32,540 bases of DNA, taken from a virus. Every line of letters begins with the position of its first letter. Within the stretch, counting starts at the first letter, position 1. Positions 6,356 to 13,928 of this stretch are shown piece by piece. A model generated the notes under the pieces. The model was not told the DNA's origin and did not search any database. It saw only the letters and a list, made by a program, of their open reading frames with translations. The position numbers and the translations under genes are program-made. The stretch is taken from positions 1 through 32,540 of IMG/VR virus record IMGVR_UViG_3300035070_001439; one strand, written 5' to 3'.

Positions 6356-6376
6356 CTTCCAAATTTAAAAGACACT

Positions 6377-6406
6377 CAAAGATAACTAAATATTATAATT
6401 GAGCAA
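6377..6406 (-). promoter_or_regulatory. Bacteroidota-type promoter (TTG-N19-TATCTTTG)
   Basis: On the minus strand TTG (6404-6406) is followed by 19 bases and then TATCTTTG (6377-6384), a perfect TAnnTTTG -7 element. It overlaps the 3' end of the NinG gene and would drive the coiled-coil, recombinase-like and SSB-tail genes, ending at the terminator at 5337-5369. Confidence 0.6.
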
Positions 6407-6785
6407 CTTTTTCTTTATAAAAATTAATTAAATCAAGTAAGTCGTTGTTATCATACTTTACTGTCTTGTTGCTTAACAGGTTTAATTCTTCTGCTAAACC
6501 ATTTTTAATATAAGCATCTAAATTTCTACCAAAAGTATATTGCTCTCCGTATCTAAAAACGTTGCACCCTGCACATTGTACTTGACAGTTTTTCTCGTTC
6601 CACCTTGTTGCATAGTGTTTACGACTCATAAAGTGACCACATTGTAACTTTTTCCAATGATCAACCTTTCCACATGTAAAACATTCTGCCATTCCATTAT
6701 GGTCAGCATTTCTTTGTCTTATATATTGAGAAAAAATTGCATCAGCCTTTTTAACTAATGTGCTTCTTTTTAGTTTTCGAGCCAT
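6393..6785 (-). CDS. ninG: NinG-like (Rap) recombination nuclease
   Basis: A 130-residue protein with the NinG/Rap cysteine-histidine pattern: C35-x2-C38 (ECFTCGK), C49-G-H51 (LQCGHFMSRKHYATRW, also H57), then C67, C71 and C74 (NCQVQCAGCN), followed by GEQYTFG. Lambda Rap is a structure-specific nuclease acting on D-loops and Holliday junctions. Length is shorter than lambda NinG (~200 residues) but includes the whole metal-binding core. The ATG overlaps the stop of the 55-residue gene (TAATG). Confident family assignment. Confidence 0.88.
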   Translation of the reverse strand: MARKLKRSTLVKKADAIFSQYIRQRNADHNGMAECFTCGKVDHWKKLQCGHFMSRKHYATRWNEKNCQVQCAGCNVFRYGEQYTFGRNLDAYIKNGLAEELNLLSNKTVKYDNNDLLDLINFYKEKVAQL

Positions 6786-6952
6786 TAAATAGCATTGTCT
6801 ATTATTTGGATAATGTGCCGAAGTTCGCTTCTTTCAAATTTACCCTCTATTGTAGCGTTATAGGTTTTAAAAGTTAAATGATACATGTCTTTTTCTGCTT
6901 CATTTTTTAATTCTTTTTTACCTAAATAATTTAATTTTAAGTCAAATTTCAT
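6785..6952 (-). CDS. small hypothetical protein, 55 aa
   Basis: Starts at ATG 6950-6952 (MKFDLKLNYLGKKELKNEAE) and ends TAA at 6785-6787, overlapping the NinG start as TAATG. It looks like a small beta-strand/helix protein (HLTFKTYNATIEGKFERSEL). It is the first gene after a 176-base AT-rich gap. Function unknown. Confidence 0.6.
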   Translation of the reverse strand: MKFDLKLNYLGKKELKNEAEKDMYHLTFKTYNATIEGKFERSELRHIIQIIDNAI

Positions 6953-7128
6953 AATAAGATAGTATTTACGCTTAATTATATTTTATAACGTTTTTGTTTT
7001 TTGTTGGCACAAAAACTATTTTTAAATTAATATTATTAAAACAATTATGGAGCGAAGTTATATTAAATTTTTTTAGAAATCAAGACTTATAGTAAAGTTT
7101 TAATAACTATCAATGCTTTTTAATAAAC
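6953..7128. other. AT-rich intergenic region between lysis and recombination genes
   Basis: A 176-base gap with no supported gene on either strand. It has long A/T runs. A weak -7-like element (TAGTTTTTG on the minus strand, 7010-7018) has one base too many between TA and TTTG. A TATAACG sits at 6984-6990 without the full late-type motif. A promoter for the 55-residue/NinG unit is expected here but cannot be fixed. Confidence 0.4.
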
Positions 7129-7521
7129 TTATTTTTTGATCACTATATTTTTTGAGATTTTTTCTGCACTTCTACCAACTACATAACCACCAATACCTAA
7201 TTGCAATAAGTTCCAGAATTCATTTTCTAATGGTGGAATAGGTAACTGAAATAAAGGTGCTATAAATTTAACATAAATAACAATAAAACCAAATGCTAAC
7301 ATAAGTATAGGTCTCCAAGACCTCTGTAACCAATTGCCATTTGCTTCCGCAACAATAATTTCCGTTTGAAGTTTTTGTAATTCTAATTGCTGCTCTTGCA
7401 ATACTTTAAACACCTCGTTTTTAGCTTTTATACGCTCCTCTTCGGAAGTAAATAAATTATCAATGACTTTACCTATTTCTCCTATTACTCCTGTTGTAAA
7501 CCAATTTAAAATTTTATTCAT
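7129..7521 (-). CDS. holin-like membrane protein
   Basis: A 130-residue protein with an N-terminal amphipathic helix and coiled coil (~25-62), then two hydrophobic segments: PILMLAFGFIVIYVKFIAPL (~71-90) and the region around LLQLGIGGYVVGRSAEKI (~102-120). A basic C-terminus (KNIVIKK) follows. The WLQRSWRPI motif just before the first segment is typical of the 3TM phage holin family. It sits one small gene from the amidase endolysin, forming a lysis cassette. It would make the inner-membrane holes that release the endolysin. Confidence 0.78.
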   Translation of the reverse strand: MNKILNWFTTGVIGEIGKVIDNLFTSEEERIKAKNEVFKVLQEQQLELQKLQTEIIVAEANGNWLQRSWRPILMLAFGFIVIYVKFIAPLFQLPIPPLENEFWNLLQLGIGGYVVGRSAEKISKNIVIKK

Positions 7522-7660
7522 CTTGCCATTTGAATTGTAGTTGTATAATACCTAAAAAAATGTTTATTTCTTCGTACTCAAAATTTGGTTGTGCTTCCAT
7601 ATATCCAATGCCAAAAATAAAAGACTTTGGAAATAAAATAATAAAGTTTATGTCTGTCAT
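7514..7660 (-). CDS. small hypothetical protein in lysis cassette, 48 aa
   Basis: Starts at ATG 7658-7660, one base after the amidase stop, and ends TAA at 7514-7516, overlapping the holin start by 8 bases. Sequence MTDINFIILFPKSFIFGIGY then an acidic/aromatic tail; the N-terminal third is hydrophobic. Position between endolysin and holin suggests a lysis accessory (antiholin or spanin-like), but the hydrophobic stretch is short. Function unproven. Confidence 0.55.
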   Translation of the reverse strand: MTDINFIILFPKSFIFGIGYMEAQPNFEYEEINIFLGIIQLQFKWQDE

Positions 7661-7661
7661 G

Positions 7662-8102
7662 TTAAAAGTGATTACTTATCCAATTGTATTCTTCTGATGC
7701 ATCAAAGCAAGGACAGGATTTGTTAGAAAATTCATTATGTCCGTAAATTCTTGCAGATGAGTATAATGTTTTTAAAGAGCATAAAATATCTTCTAATGCT
7801 TCTTTTTGTTCTGGTGTTCTGGTATCTTTTGCAATCCATTTACCGTCTTTCTTTTTAGCTTCTACTCCCCCAATATAACATATTCCAATGCTATCGTAAT
7901 TATGCCCTTTGGTATGTGCGCCTGTCTGTTCTACGGGTCTGCCCTCTTGAATTTCTCCGTCTAAACTAATAACAAAATGATAACCAATATCTCTCCACCC
8001 TCTTTTAAGATGCCATTTTCTAATAGTATCAACTGAAATATCTTTACCCTCTTGTGTCGCTGAACAGTGTACTATTATTTTATTGATCTTTCGCATACGC
8101 AT
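7662..8102 (-). CDS. N-acetylmuramoyl-L-alanine amidase endolysin (T7 lysozyme type)
   Basis: A 146-residue Amidase_2-family enzyme that cuts the amide bond between N-acetylmuramic acid and L-alanine in peptidoglycan. Conserved positions match T7 lysozyme: zinc ligands H12 (IVHCSAT), H122 (YGHNEF) and C130 (KSCPCFD), catalytic K128 and Y41 (IGYHF). The spacings H12-Y41 (29) and H122-K128-C130 are the same as H17-Y46 and H122-K128-C130 in T7. No signal peptide, so export would rely on the holin gene downstream. ATG at 8100-8102 overlaps the upstream 41-residue gene by 28 bases; a second in-frame ATG lies two codons in. Confidence 0.93.
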   Translation of the reverse strand: MRMRKINKIIVHCSATQEGKDISVDTIRKWHLKRGWRDIGYHFVISLDGEIQEGRPVEQTGAHTKGHNYDSIGICYIGGVEAKKKDGKWIAKDTRTPEQKEALEDILCSLKTLYSSARIYGHNEFSNKSCPCFDASEEYNWISNHF

Positions 8103-8200
8103 TTAGTTTTTAAAGTTTCTAATTTAGCGTTCCACCAAAAGTGTAAGCTACATTTTTTATCTTCTAGCCAATCTGCTGCATTTCTTAAAAATTTTATCAT
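8075..8200 (-). CDS. small hypothetical protein, 41 aa
   Basis: Starts at ATG 8198-8200 (MIKFLRNAADWLEDKKCSLH) and ends TAA at 8075-8077 inside the amidase start. Basic and aromatic, with three cysteines (one at ~17 and a CVC near the C-terminus). It fills the space between the 156-residue protein gene and the endolysin. No function recognised. Confidence 0.5.
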   Translation of the reverse strand: MIKFLRNAADWLEDKKCSLHFWWNAKLETLKTKCVCERSIK

Positions 8201-8210
8201 AATTTAGTTT

Positions 8211-8681
8211 TTATGTTGGACAACTAATAGTTGTACGAAATGAAGTATTTGGCAATGGTGCGTAAACAAAAACGTAAACAGGGCTTGTACTACTAACAGT
8301 AAAATTTGCAGTTCCACTACCAACTCCTTGTATTGTTTCTGGTGGCAAACCTCTACTTGCAAGTTCGTTATCTAATGCAGTTTGATATGTTGCAGCATCA
8401 CCTCTATAACCTGTATCTAAAATTACTACTCCGTCTTGCATTATAACCCACTTATCTGGTATTGAGAATGCTTGATAAGTTAAAGTTGAAGTTCCTGTCA
8501 CTCCTAAATTAAAAACATAAGATTCTGGAAAGTCTTGATTACCAGTATAAGTATATTGATTACCACAAGTAGCTTCTATCAATGCACAAAATTCTGGAAA
8601 CTCTGGTACACTTAATTTGTTAGTTTCATTACCCCACCAAGAAGAACAATATATTTGTCCCCAATTTATCGTATTTGCCAT
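8211..8681 (-). CDS. putative virion-associated protein, 156 aa
   Basis: A soluble, beta-rich protein rich in Thr, Ser, Gly and aromatic residues, with several cysteines (C12, C32, C39 and a terminal SCPT). Segments such as KWVIMQDGVVILDTGYRGD (~77-95) and PVYVFVYAPLPNT (~133-145) look like strands of a compact beta-sandwich. The location between the fibre genes and the lysis cassette suggests a tail-tip or host-surface component. No family name can be given. Confidence 0.55.
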   Translation of the reverse strand: MANTINWGQIYCSSWWGNETNKLSVPEFPEFCALIEATCGNQYTYTGNQDFPESYVFNLGVTGTSTLTYQAFSIPDKWVIMQDGVVILDTGYRGDAATYQTALDNELASRGLPPETIQGVGSGTANFTVSSTSPVYVFVYAPLPNTSFRTTISCPT

Positions 8682-8715
8682 AACTTTTTTACTTTATATT
8701 CACTAATAGTAATAA

Positions 8716-8874
8716 CTATTCGTTTTTATTTTTACCCATTAAATACCACTTATGCAAAGTGTACCCTATTGAAGCTGCTAAAAGTATTAATTTAAAAATA
8801 GTTTCTATATCTGTAAAGCTGATCATTAAGGTACTTCCATTTATTGCGTATATTTTAAAGTCTGTTAAATTCAT
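8716..8874 (-). CDS. small single-span membrane protein, 52 aa
   Basis: Starts at ATG 8872-8874 in a TAATG overlap with the 102-residue gene and ends TAG at 8716-8718. After MNLTDFKIYAINGSTLMISF it has a hydrophobic stretch (IFKLILLAASIGYTL, ~26-40) and a basic tail ending KNKNE, consistent with one membrane helix with a positive-inside end. Near the lysis genes, so a spanin, antiholin or superinfection-exclusion role is possible but unproven. Confidence 0.6.
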   Translation of the reverse strand: MNLTDFKIYAINGSTLMISFTDIETIFKLILLAASIGYTLHKWYLMGKNKNE

Positions 8875-9182
8875 TATTCCCAAGGTTTTTGATGTCCGTA
8901 TTCTGGTTGTTCTATTTCAACCTTAAACTCTGCTGCCCTTGTGTCTACTTCTAATTGTATTTCGGCTTTTCGTGTTGCGCCTAAATCGTCAAAAACCCAC
9001 TGCAAGACATCTGCTTCCGTTAAATCTTCAAAAACATAAGTCGGAGTTCCGTCATCTCCTAAAAACAAATAAACTACTTTCCTGTCATACGCAGGACCAT
9101 CTTGTTTCTCATAAGCAGCAGTTACGCTTTTTACCCAACCATTTGAAAGTTTGTGTTCTATATCTAATACTATCCAACCCAT
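8874..9182 (-). CDS. hypothetical tail-region protein, 102 aa
   Basis: Begins MGWIVLDIEHKLSNGWVKSV and continues as an acidic beta-rich protein (FLGDDGTPTYVFEDLTEADV). Small proteins with this type of opening and a W-V-x-x-A pattern occur beside tail-fibre genes in marine phages, as I recall. It lies 12 bases after the large fibre gene, so it may be a fibre chaperone or tip protein. No firm function. Confidence 0.5.
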   Translation of the reverse strand: MGWIVLDIEHKLSNGWVKSVTAAYEKQDGPAYDRKVVYLFLGDDGTPTYVFEDLTEADVLQWVFDDLGATRKAEIQLEVDTRAAEFKVEIEQPEYGHQKPWE

Positions 9183-9194
9183 AATTTTTTATTT

Positions 9195-10730
9195 TTAATT
9201 TAATCTAATTTTTATATCGTTTCCATTTCTATACAAGCCACCAATAGGTACACCCCCTGCTTCTGCCAACGTATCATTTGTATAGCTTGGACTATTTGCT
9301 AAACCTTGCATTATAATTCTTGGCTCTGCAGTATCTATAACTTCAAAAGCATTGTTTCGTAAGGTTTCACCTGACCCAACACCTATAACAAAAATACTAT
9401 TTTCAGTTGTAGCGTCTGCAAATTGCCCGAAAACAGATTGATTTGGCTGCGATGCAATATTTTGATAACCTTGAACTAACTGACTTTGCTCTGTTGATTG
9501 ATTATAAGTTCCTAAAACTATACTGTTACCATAAAAACCACTTGTAGAGTTATTTCTACCACATACAAATGAATTTCCTGTAAATACATCATTGCTTAAA
9601 CCAATAGCTAAACTACCTGCTTTTGTTACATTATTATTTTTACCAAATGCAGCGTTATTATCTCCGACTATATCATTGTTTTGACCTGCAACTAAACCAT
9701 TCTGACCTCTTGATTGATTTATATTTCCAAAAGCTACAGACCTTAAACCACTTGCGATTGAACTTCCTTGGGCAAAACTTGCTATACCACTTGCTAAACC
9801 TCCACCAAAAGCAGTGGCATTTGATTGTCGTGCTTCACTATTCGAGTTTGCTGCAAAAGAATTTTCTCCACTTGCTTGGCTAGATTTACCTGTTGCAAAA
9901 CTATTTAAACCAGATGCTCTTGTGCTATCTCCAAATGTTGCAGATTGATTTCCTGCTGCTATTGTGCTTAAACCAAAAGTAGCAGAATTAGTGCCACTTG
10001 CTATTGTAGTAAAACCACTTGCAAAACTATTTGGATTTTGTGCTTGGTTTTGATAACCAAAAACGGTTGAGTTATTTGCTGATGCAATACCTTGAAAACC
10101 ACTTGCAAAAGACCTTGCTCCACTTGCAGTTCCTTTCTCTCCAATTTTAAAACTATTTTGACCACTCGCAAATCCGTCAGTTCCAAATACTGCACTATAT
10201 TGCCCACTTGCTTCTGTCTTATTTCCAAAGGCTGCAGACATCAATCCACTTGCCTTTGTTCTGTGATTAAATGTAGCTGAATTACCACCTGTCGCTTCTG
10301 TTAAAGTTCCACTAGCAAAAGAGTTTCCACCAACTGCTTCATTCAAGGTATTAACAACAAAACTACCTGCACTTCTCGTTGTTAGTGATTTACCAAAAAC
10401 ATAAGAATTGCTTCTAATTGCAGTAGAATTTGTACCTGCTTCTATAACTGAACTCCTGCCTGTTACCTCAAATTTCTTTTGTAGAGGTATAGTGTCTTGA
10501 CCTGTTACAGTTGAGTTACCAACTACCTCTGCGTTTCCGTCTACTTTTAAAACGCTTGTTACTTCTAACCCACCAGATGTTCCTGTTCTACCTAAAAGAA
10601 TACCACTATTATTTCCAAGTCCGTCTTGTATTCTAACTCTACCAAGATTTGGCAAACCTGTTGTGCTATCGGTTGTTTTTAACAAACCGTCATACGTGTC
10701 GTTAATCTGTTGTCCTGTAAGTGTGCTCAT
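9195..10730 (-). CDS. trimeric YadA-like beta-roll tail fibre/adhesin
   Basis: A 511-residue protein. The N-terminal ~100 residues (GQQINDTYDGLLKTTDSTTG and after) look like an attachment segment with beta repeats. Residues ~105-400 consist of ~14-residue repeats of the form A.G..S.AFG...xASG, e.g. ASGQYSAVFG, ASGTNSATFG, ASGLNSFATG, the signature of the left-handed beta-roll head of trimeric autotransporter adhesins such as YadA. The C-terminal ~60 residues (VIDTAEPRIIMQG..., RNGNDIKIRLN) may cap or trimerise it. No signal peptide or membrane anchor, so it is a virion fibre. Likely role: receptor recognition at the tail tip. Confidence 0.8.
   Translation of the reverse strand: MSTLTGQQINDTYDGLLKTTDSTTGLPNLGRVRIQDGLGNNSGILLGRTGTSGGLEVTSVLKVDGNAEVVGNSTVTGQDTIPLQKKFEVTGRSSVIEAGTNSTAIRSNSYVFGKSLTTRSAGSFVVNTLNEAVGGNSFASGTLTEATGGNSATFNHRTKASGLMSAAFGNKTEASGQYSAVFGTDGFASGQNSFKIGEKGTASGARSFASGFQGIASANNSTVFGYQNQAQNPNSFASGFTTIASGTNSATFGLSTIAAGNQSATFGDSTRASGLNSFATGKSSQASGENSFAANSNSEARQSNATAFGGGLASGIASFAQGSSIASGLRSVAFGNINQSRGQNGLVAGQNNDIVGDNNAAFGKNNNVTKAGSLAIGLSNDVFTGNSFVCGRNNSTSGFYGNSIVLGTYNQSTEQSQLVQGYQNIASQPNQSVFGQFADATTENSIFVIGVGSGETLRNNAFEVIDTAEPRIIMQGLANSPSYTNDTLAEAGGVPIGGLYRNGNDIKIRLN
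9540..10415 (-). repeat. ~14-residue beta-roll coding repeats
   Basis: In-frame degenerate repeats within the fibre gene encode the [ST]AxFG..[ST]xASGxNS unit about 20 times. On the plus strand they read as recurrent words such as ccacttgc and ccaaa. The repetition is at the protein level with much synonymous and amino-acid drift, which fits repeat-number change by recombination. Confidence 0.75.
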
Positions 10731-10733
10731 CTG

Positions 10734-10865
10734 TTAGTTTTTACTATCCTTAATGTTGCTTTTTTGTTTAACGTGAGTTTTTATTGCCATTTCACTTTTA
10801 TAAACTTTAAGAAACTTTTTTAAAAGTTCTATATTTTTTTCTTTTGGTTTACTTTTTCTTATCAT
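10734..10865 (-). CDS. small basic peptide, 43 aa
   Basis: Starts at ATG 10863-10865 (ATGA overlap with the connector stop) and ends TAA at 10734-10736, three bases before the fibre start. Sequence MIRKSKPKEKNIELLKKFLK then lysine-rich to the end. Strongly basic, so it may bind DNA or act in assembly. The clean junctions on both sides support translation. Function unknown. Confidence 0.5.
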   Translation of the reverse strand: MIRKSKPKEKNIELLKKFLKVYKSEMAIKTHVKQKSNIKDSKN

Positions 10866-11362
10866 AATACCCAACCTACAAAGTTAGCGTTATCATCTGG
10901 GTACATATCGTCATTCTGATTTGCGTTGTATTCTGGAAATAGATTGTTATTAAAACACATGTAATCTATAAATCTACGAGTATAAAATTGAGCAAAGTTT
11001 CTATGCTTTGTGATCAAAATATCTATTTCGTTTTGTGTCGCACTCTCACTATTTTCGCTTCTGTGTTTATATACTCCTCCGTTTGCTAATTGAAACGCTG
11101 CAAAGGGCAAGTAATCAACCATAGCATAGTGTATAAGCATATCTTTTAAAAAGTTTTGCACCAAGTCAAAATAATTTCCTGTTAGTGTTCCTGCTAAAAT
11201 ATCATTAGAAATTTTATCATATAGCTTTCCACCCAAGTAATTTTGCAAATGTATTTCTTGTGCTATTTTAATAAATTGCAAGAACTTATTTACATCTACG
11301 TTTCCGTCTATAAACGTATTCTTTTTTAAGTCAGTTGAGGTTATGAATAAAGGTGTTGCCAT
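10862..11362 (-). CDS. putative head-tail connector/adaptor protein, 166 aa
   Basis: An all-helical 166-residue protein. FITSTDLKKNTFIDGNVDVN opens it, then KIAQEIHLQNYLGGKLYDKI (~32-51), FLKDMLIHYAMVDYLPFAAF and an aromatic-rich C-terminus. This layout matches head-tail adaptor-like proteins of Bacteroidota phages (DUF6712-type, from memory). It follows the portal gene by 3 bases, the usual place for a connector. Likely forms a ring joining portal and tail. Confidence 0.6.
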   Translation of the reverse strand: MATPLFITSTDLKKNTFIDGNVDVNKFLQFIKIAQEIHLQNYLGGKLYDKISNDILAGTLTGNYFDLVQNFLKDMLIHYAMVDYLPFAAFQLANGGVYKHRSENSESATQNEIDILITKHRNFAQFYTRRFIDYMCFNNNLFPEYNANQNDDMYPDDNANFVGWVL

Positions 11363-11365
11363 TTT

Positions 11366-13438
11366 CTAATTATTTTTTTCTGCATTCTTTCTTTCTTGCT
11401 CTGCAATCCAATCTGGGTGGTGTCCACCATAAGGCATATCTGCAGGTGCTTTAACTGATTCCGCAGTACCTCTTGGTTTAATATTGTAGGTCTTTGGTAT
11501 TGTTCTCGTTCTTTTGTAATCTGAAAACTCTGGACTTTCTATTGTATTTGATTTAAGGCGATATAAGACCTTTTTCCAAGTGTGGTGGCAATATGGTCCA
11601 CCTTTGTACTTAAACAAGTCATACGCTTGTCCTTTATGCCCAAAACTGTCATTTACTCCCTCTCTACTTGCTTTGTCAATATCTTCTAATCTATAAACTG
11701 CAGGATAACCTTTTGAGTCAAACCTACTCATCATTTCTTTACAAAAATCTCTACTATCACTTGGGTTGTCTTTATCTTTTTTTACTTTTTGAAAATACTT
11801 ATATCTTATCTTATAAAATGATTTATCTAAATAACTAAACCCACTTGGTTTTCCTGTTACTGCTTCTGATAGTTTTTGACCAAAATTCTTTTTTGCATCA
11901 ATTAAGTAATTTGCCCACAACTCATCTTCATACTCGTTTCCGTCACATTCTATCTCATCTACAACTTCCCATTCATTATCTATTTCTTCATGTTGTAAAT
12001 TTTCTAATATAGAGTTTGAAAGTTCAACGCTTAATTCTTTTTTAAGTGGAACGCAATTAGGCACTTCTTTTCCGTCTAACATCTTTGTTCCTATTTGCTC
12101 GTAACCATCCCAACAAGGTGCCTTCAAGTCGTGGCTTTCGCAAGGCATATAATAAACAACTCCCTCTACTTCGTGTTCGTGATAACCACCACAACCCATT
12201 TTTTCTGCTTCTGATATGGCTTTTTCTTTTGTATCATAAGCCTTTCTTCCGTTAATAGTTTTGGTTTCAAGAGACATTTTAACTCCTGTTTCTTCTTCTT
12301 GTGTTTCTTCATCAACAAGTAAACTATCTATATCACTAAATTCTAATGGTTGTAGTGTTTTAAAGTATAGATTTAAACTAATATTGTTATATGCTAAAAT
12401 CTCATCAAATGCTTGTAATAATAATTCTTGGAATGGTCTTATAACCGTATTGTCCATTAATGTAGAAGCAGTTTGTAACTCATCAGCGTTATTTCCAAGA
12501 CCTGTATTGTCTTTAATTCCCAATAGCATTGGACTTATAATTCTGTGTCCTACCATTATCTTACGCATACTTTCGTCTGACAAAAATTGGTATTGGTTAT
12601 GTGCATCAGATAGTTGTACTGCATCTATTGTACTTGCAGTTTCAGAACTTTCATTAAAAGATAAAATAAACTTTCCTGCATTACTGCTGCCAGAATATTT
12701 TTCTTGTATTCTTCTTTCTACTAATTCTCTTTCTTCTTCATTTGGTACACCATTATTAAAGTTGATCAACATACTTGGTGCAAGACCGTGGTTGATGTTG
12801 TTTAAGTGGAAATTTGATACCTTTTCTTCTAAATCGCAGTACTGTAAACAACCTTGGTAATCAACAGGACTAAAATAATAGTACCCTGCTATGTATGGTT
12901 TAACGTATAATATTTCTATTGCTTCTTTTGAAGTTCCAAAGGCAGGTATTCTTGTTGGTGTATCATTAGGTCTGATATTCTCCCAATCGTGAAAATAGTA
13001 AAATGCTTCGATTTCGCCGTTCTCATTACATTTTTCCATTGCTAATGTCTCAACAGGTAAGTGTTCTACTTTTGCTATTGACTTTCTGTCTTTTGAGTAG
13101 ATAATCTGTATAGCACACTGCCCCATTAGTTTAAGATCATTAACTAATCTTCTAACACAATTCTTATGCAATAAAGTTATTGCTTGTGCATACTCGTCTG
13201 GTTTTTTACTGCTATTAGTGGCATTTAAACCTTTTCCGTACACCATTTGTGATATACCATTTACTGCTGCATTGTTAGTAGGACTTCCATTGTATCTGTC
13301 AAGCAAGTATCTAAAATATTCGTTATTATGACCATAAGTCACCCACTCTTTATTCTTGACAACTTCAATATTAGGCGAAGTATAGTTACTTAAATTTACT
13401 ACATTAATTTTACCTTGTGCATGTTTCTTTCTGCTCAT
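11366..13438 (-). CDS. portal protein with cysteine/histidine-rich C-terminal extension
   Basis: A 690-residue protein. Residues ~1-370 look like a portal: VTYGHNNEYFRYLLDRY, a Cys-containing helix region (LLHKNCVRRLVNDLKLMGQC), and the late segment MRKIMVGHRIISPMLLGIKD with GLGNNADELQTASTLM (~300-330), typical of the portal wing/clip. Residues ~390-690 are an extension with GCGGYHEHEVEGVVYYMPCE and CWDGYEQIG...PNCVP Cys-rich parts, then a helical part with FKYKGGPYCHHTWKKVLYRL. Most portals are 400-550 residues. The extension may be a minor head or processing domain. It overlaps the upstream gene by 4 bases. Confidence 0.78.
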   Translation of the reverse strand: MSRKKHAQGKINVVNLSNYTSPNIEVVKNKEWVTYGHNNEYFRYLLDRYNGSPTNNAAVNGISQMVYGKGLNATNSSKKPDEYAQAITLLHKNCVRRLVNDLKLMGQCAIQIIYSKDRKSIAKVEHLPVETLAMEKCNENGEIEAFYYFHDWENIRPNDTPTRIPAFGTSKEAIEILYVKPYIAGYYYFSPVDYQGCLQYCDLEEKVSNFHLNNINHGLAPSMLINFNNGVPNEEERELVERRIQEKYSGSSNAGKFILSFNESSETASTIDAVQLSDAHNQYQFLSDESMRKIMVGHRIISPMLLGIKDNTGLGNNADELQTASTLMDNTVIRPFQELLLQAFDEILAYNNISLNLYFKTLQPLEFSDIDSLLVDEETQEEETGVKMSLETKTINGRKAYDTKEKAISEAEKMGCGGYHEHEVEGVVYYMPCESHDLKAPCWDGYEQIGTKMLDGKEVPNCVPLKKELSVELSNSILENLQHEEIDNEWEVVDEIECDGNEYEDELWANYLIDAKKNFGQKLSEAVTGKPSGFSYLDKSFYKIRYKYFQKVKKDKDNPSDSRDFCKEMMSRFDSKGYPAVYRLEDIDKASREGVNDSFGHKGQAYDLFKYKGGPYCHHTWKKVLYRLKSNTIESPEFSDYKRTRTIPKTYNIKPRGTAESVKAPADMPYGGHHPDWIAEQERKNAEKNN

Positions 13439-13830
13439 AATACTATGTAATCGTTATTGCTTGTTTCTTGCTCTTTATATACGTCTTTATTAATATCATA
13501 AGATTTACTGTCTGGTTGAAAGGTACTCTGTGATGTACTAAAAACTAAATCTTTGTAAACAATATAAGACTTGTCGTCTATTAAATCTCTTTGTGATATA
13601 CTGCCAATAATTAAAGAATAAAATCTATTTTCTTTTATTGTAGGAGATAATTTAAACTCACAACTTAATAAATCTCCCGAATAAACTACTGTTAAGTCAT
13701 CGCCTGTTGGTTCAAAAACTTCTCCTGTGGTATTGTCCGTTAAAGTTAAATAGACATCTGCCACATCAAGTATTTCTCTTGGGATTATTCCTATTTTTTG
13801 GTCTGTTTCTATTGGTTGTAAGACTATCAT
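13435..13830 (-). CDS. hypothetical structural protein, 131 aa
   Basis: A 131-residue, beta-rich protein: MIVLQPIETDQKIGIIPREI, DVYLTLTDNTTGEVFEP, a SFYSLIIGS-like strand and an acidic C-terminus. It resembles small Ig-like or baseplate domain proteins, but no family is certain. It is the first gene after a terminator and carries the ATCGTTATA motif 5 bases before its ATG, so it leads the portal-connector-fibre transcript. Confidence 0.55.
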   Translation of the reverse strand: MIVLQPIETDQKIGIIPREILDVADVYLTLTDNTTGEVFEPTGDDLTVVYSGDLLSCEFKLSPTIKENRFYSLIIGSISQRDLIDDKSYIVYKDLVFSTSQSTFQPDSKSYDINKDVYKEQETSNNDYIVL

Positions 13831-13835
13831 AAAGG

Positions 13836-13844
13836 TATAACGAT
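13836..13844 (-). promoter_or_regulatory. ATCGTTATA motif before portal operon
   Basis: ATCGTTATA on the minus strand, exactly 5 bases before the ATG of the 131-residue gene. Identical 9-mers at identical spacing occur at 17340-17348 and 24669-24677. Each precedes the first gene of a structural block, so this is a late promoter or operator candidate. Confidence 0.6.
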
Positions 13845-13874
13845 AATTTCTAAAATATTTGCGAAAGTTTAAAC

Positions 13875-13904
13875 AAAAAAAAAGAGCAACTTTTTAGCTG
13901 CCCT
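13875..13904 (-). terminator. intrinsic terminator after the tail tube gene
   Basis: Minus strand: AGGGCAGC pairs with GTTGCTCT (8 bp, two G-T wobbles), 6-base loop, followed by T8-T9 (13875-13883). It closes the protease-capsid-tail tube operon just ahead of the ATCGTTATA start of the portal operon. Confidence 0.85.
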
Positions 13905-13928
13905 TTAATTAATGTTGGTTACTTCTTA

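Noticed and set aside
6362-6373. Plus-strand TTTAAAAGAC copy
   Set aside because: It faces away from any gene start and overlaps the minus-strand promoter region, so I treat it as coincidental.
10001-10228. 75-residue minus-strand frame within the fibre gene
   Set aside because: Alternate frame of the repeat-coding region; low complexity (Val/Leu/Gln) produced by the repeats.
12261-12860. 199-residue plus-strand frame inside the portal gene
   Set aside because: Antisense shadow of a long conserved coding gene. The translation is Ser/Leu-rich, as expected from the complement of AT-rich codons, and has no domain.
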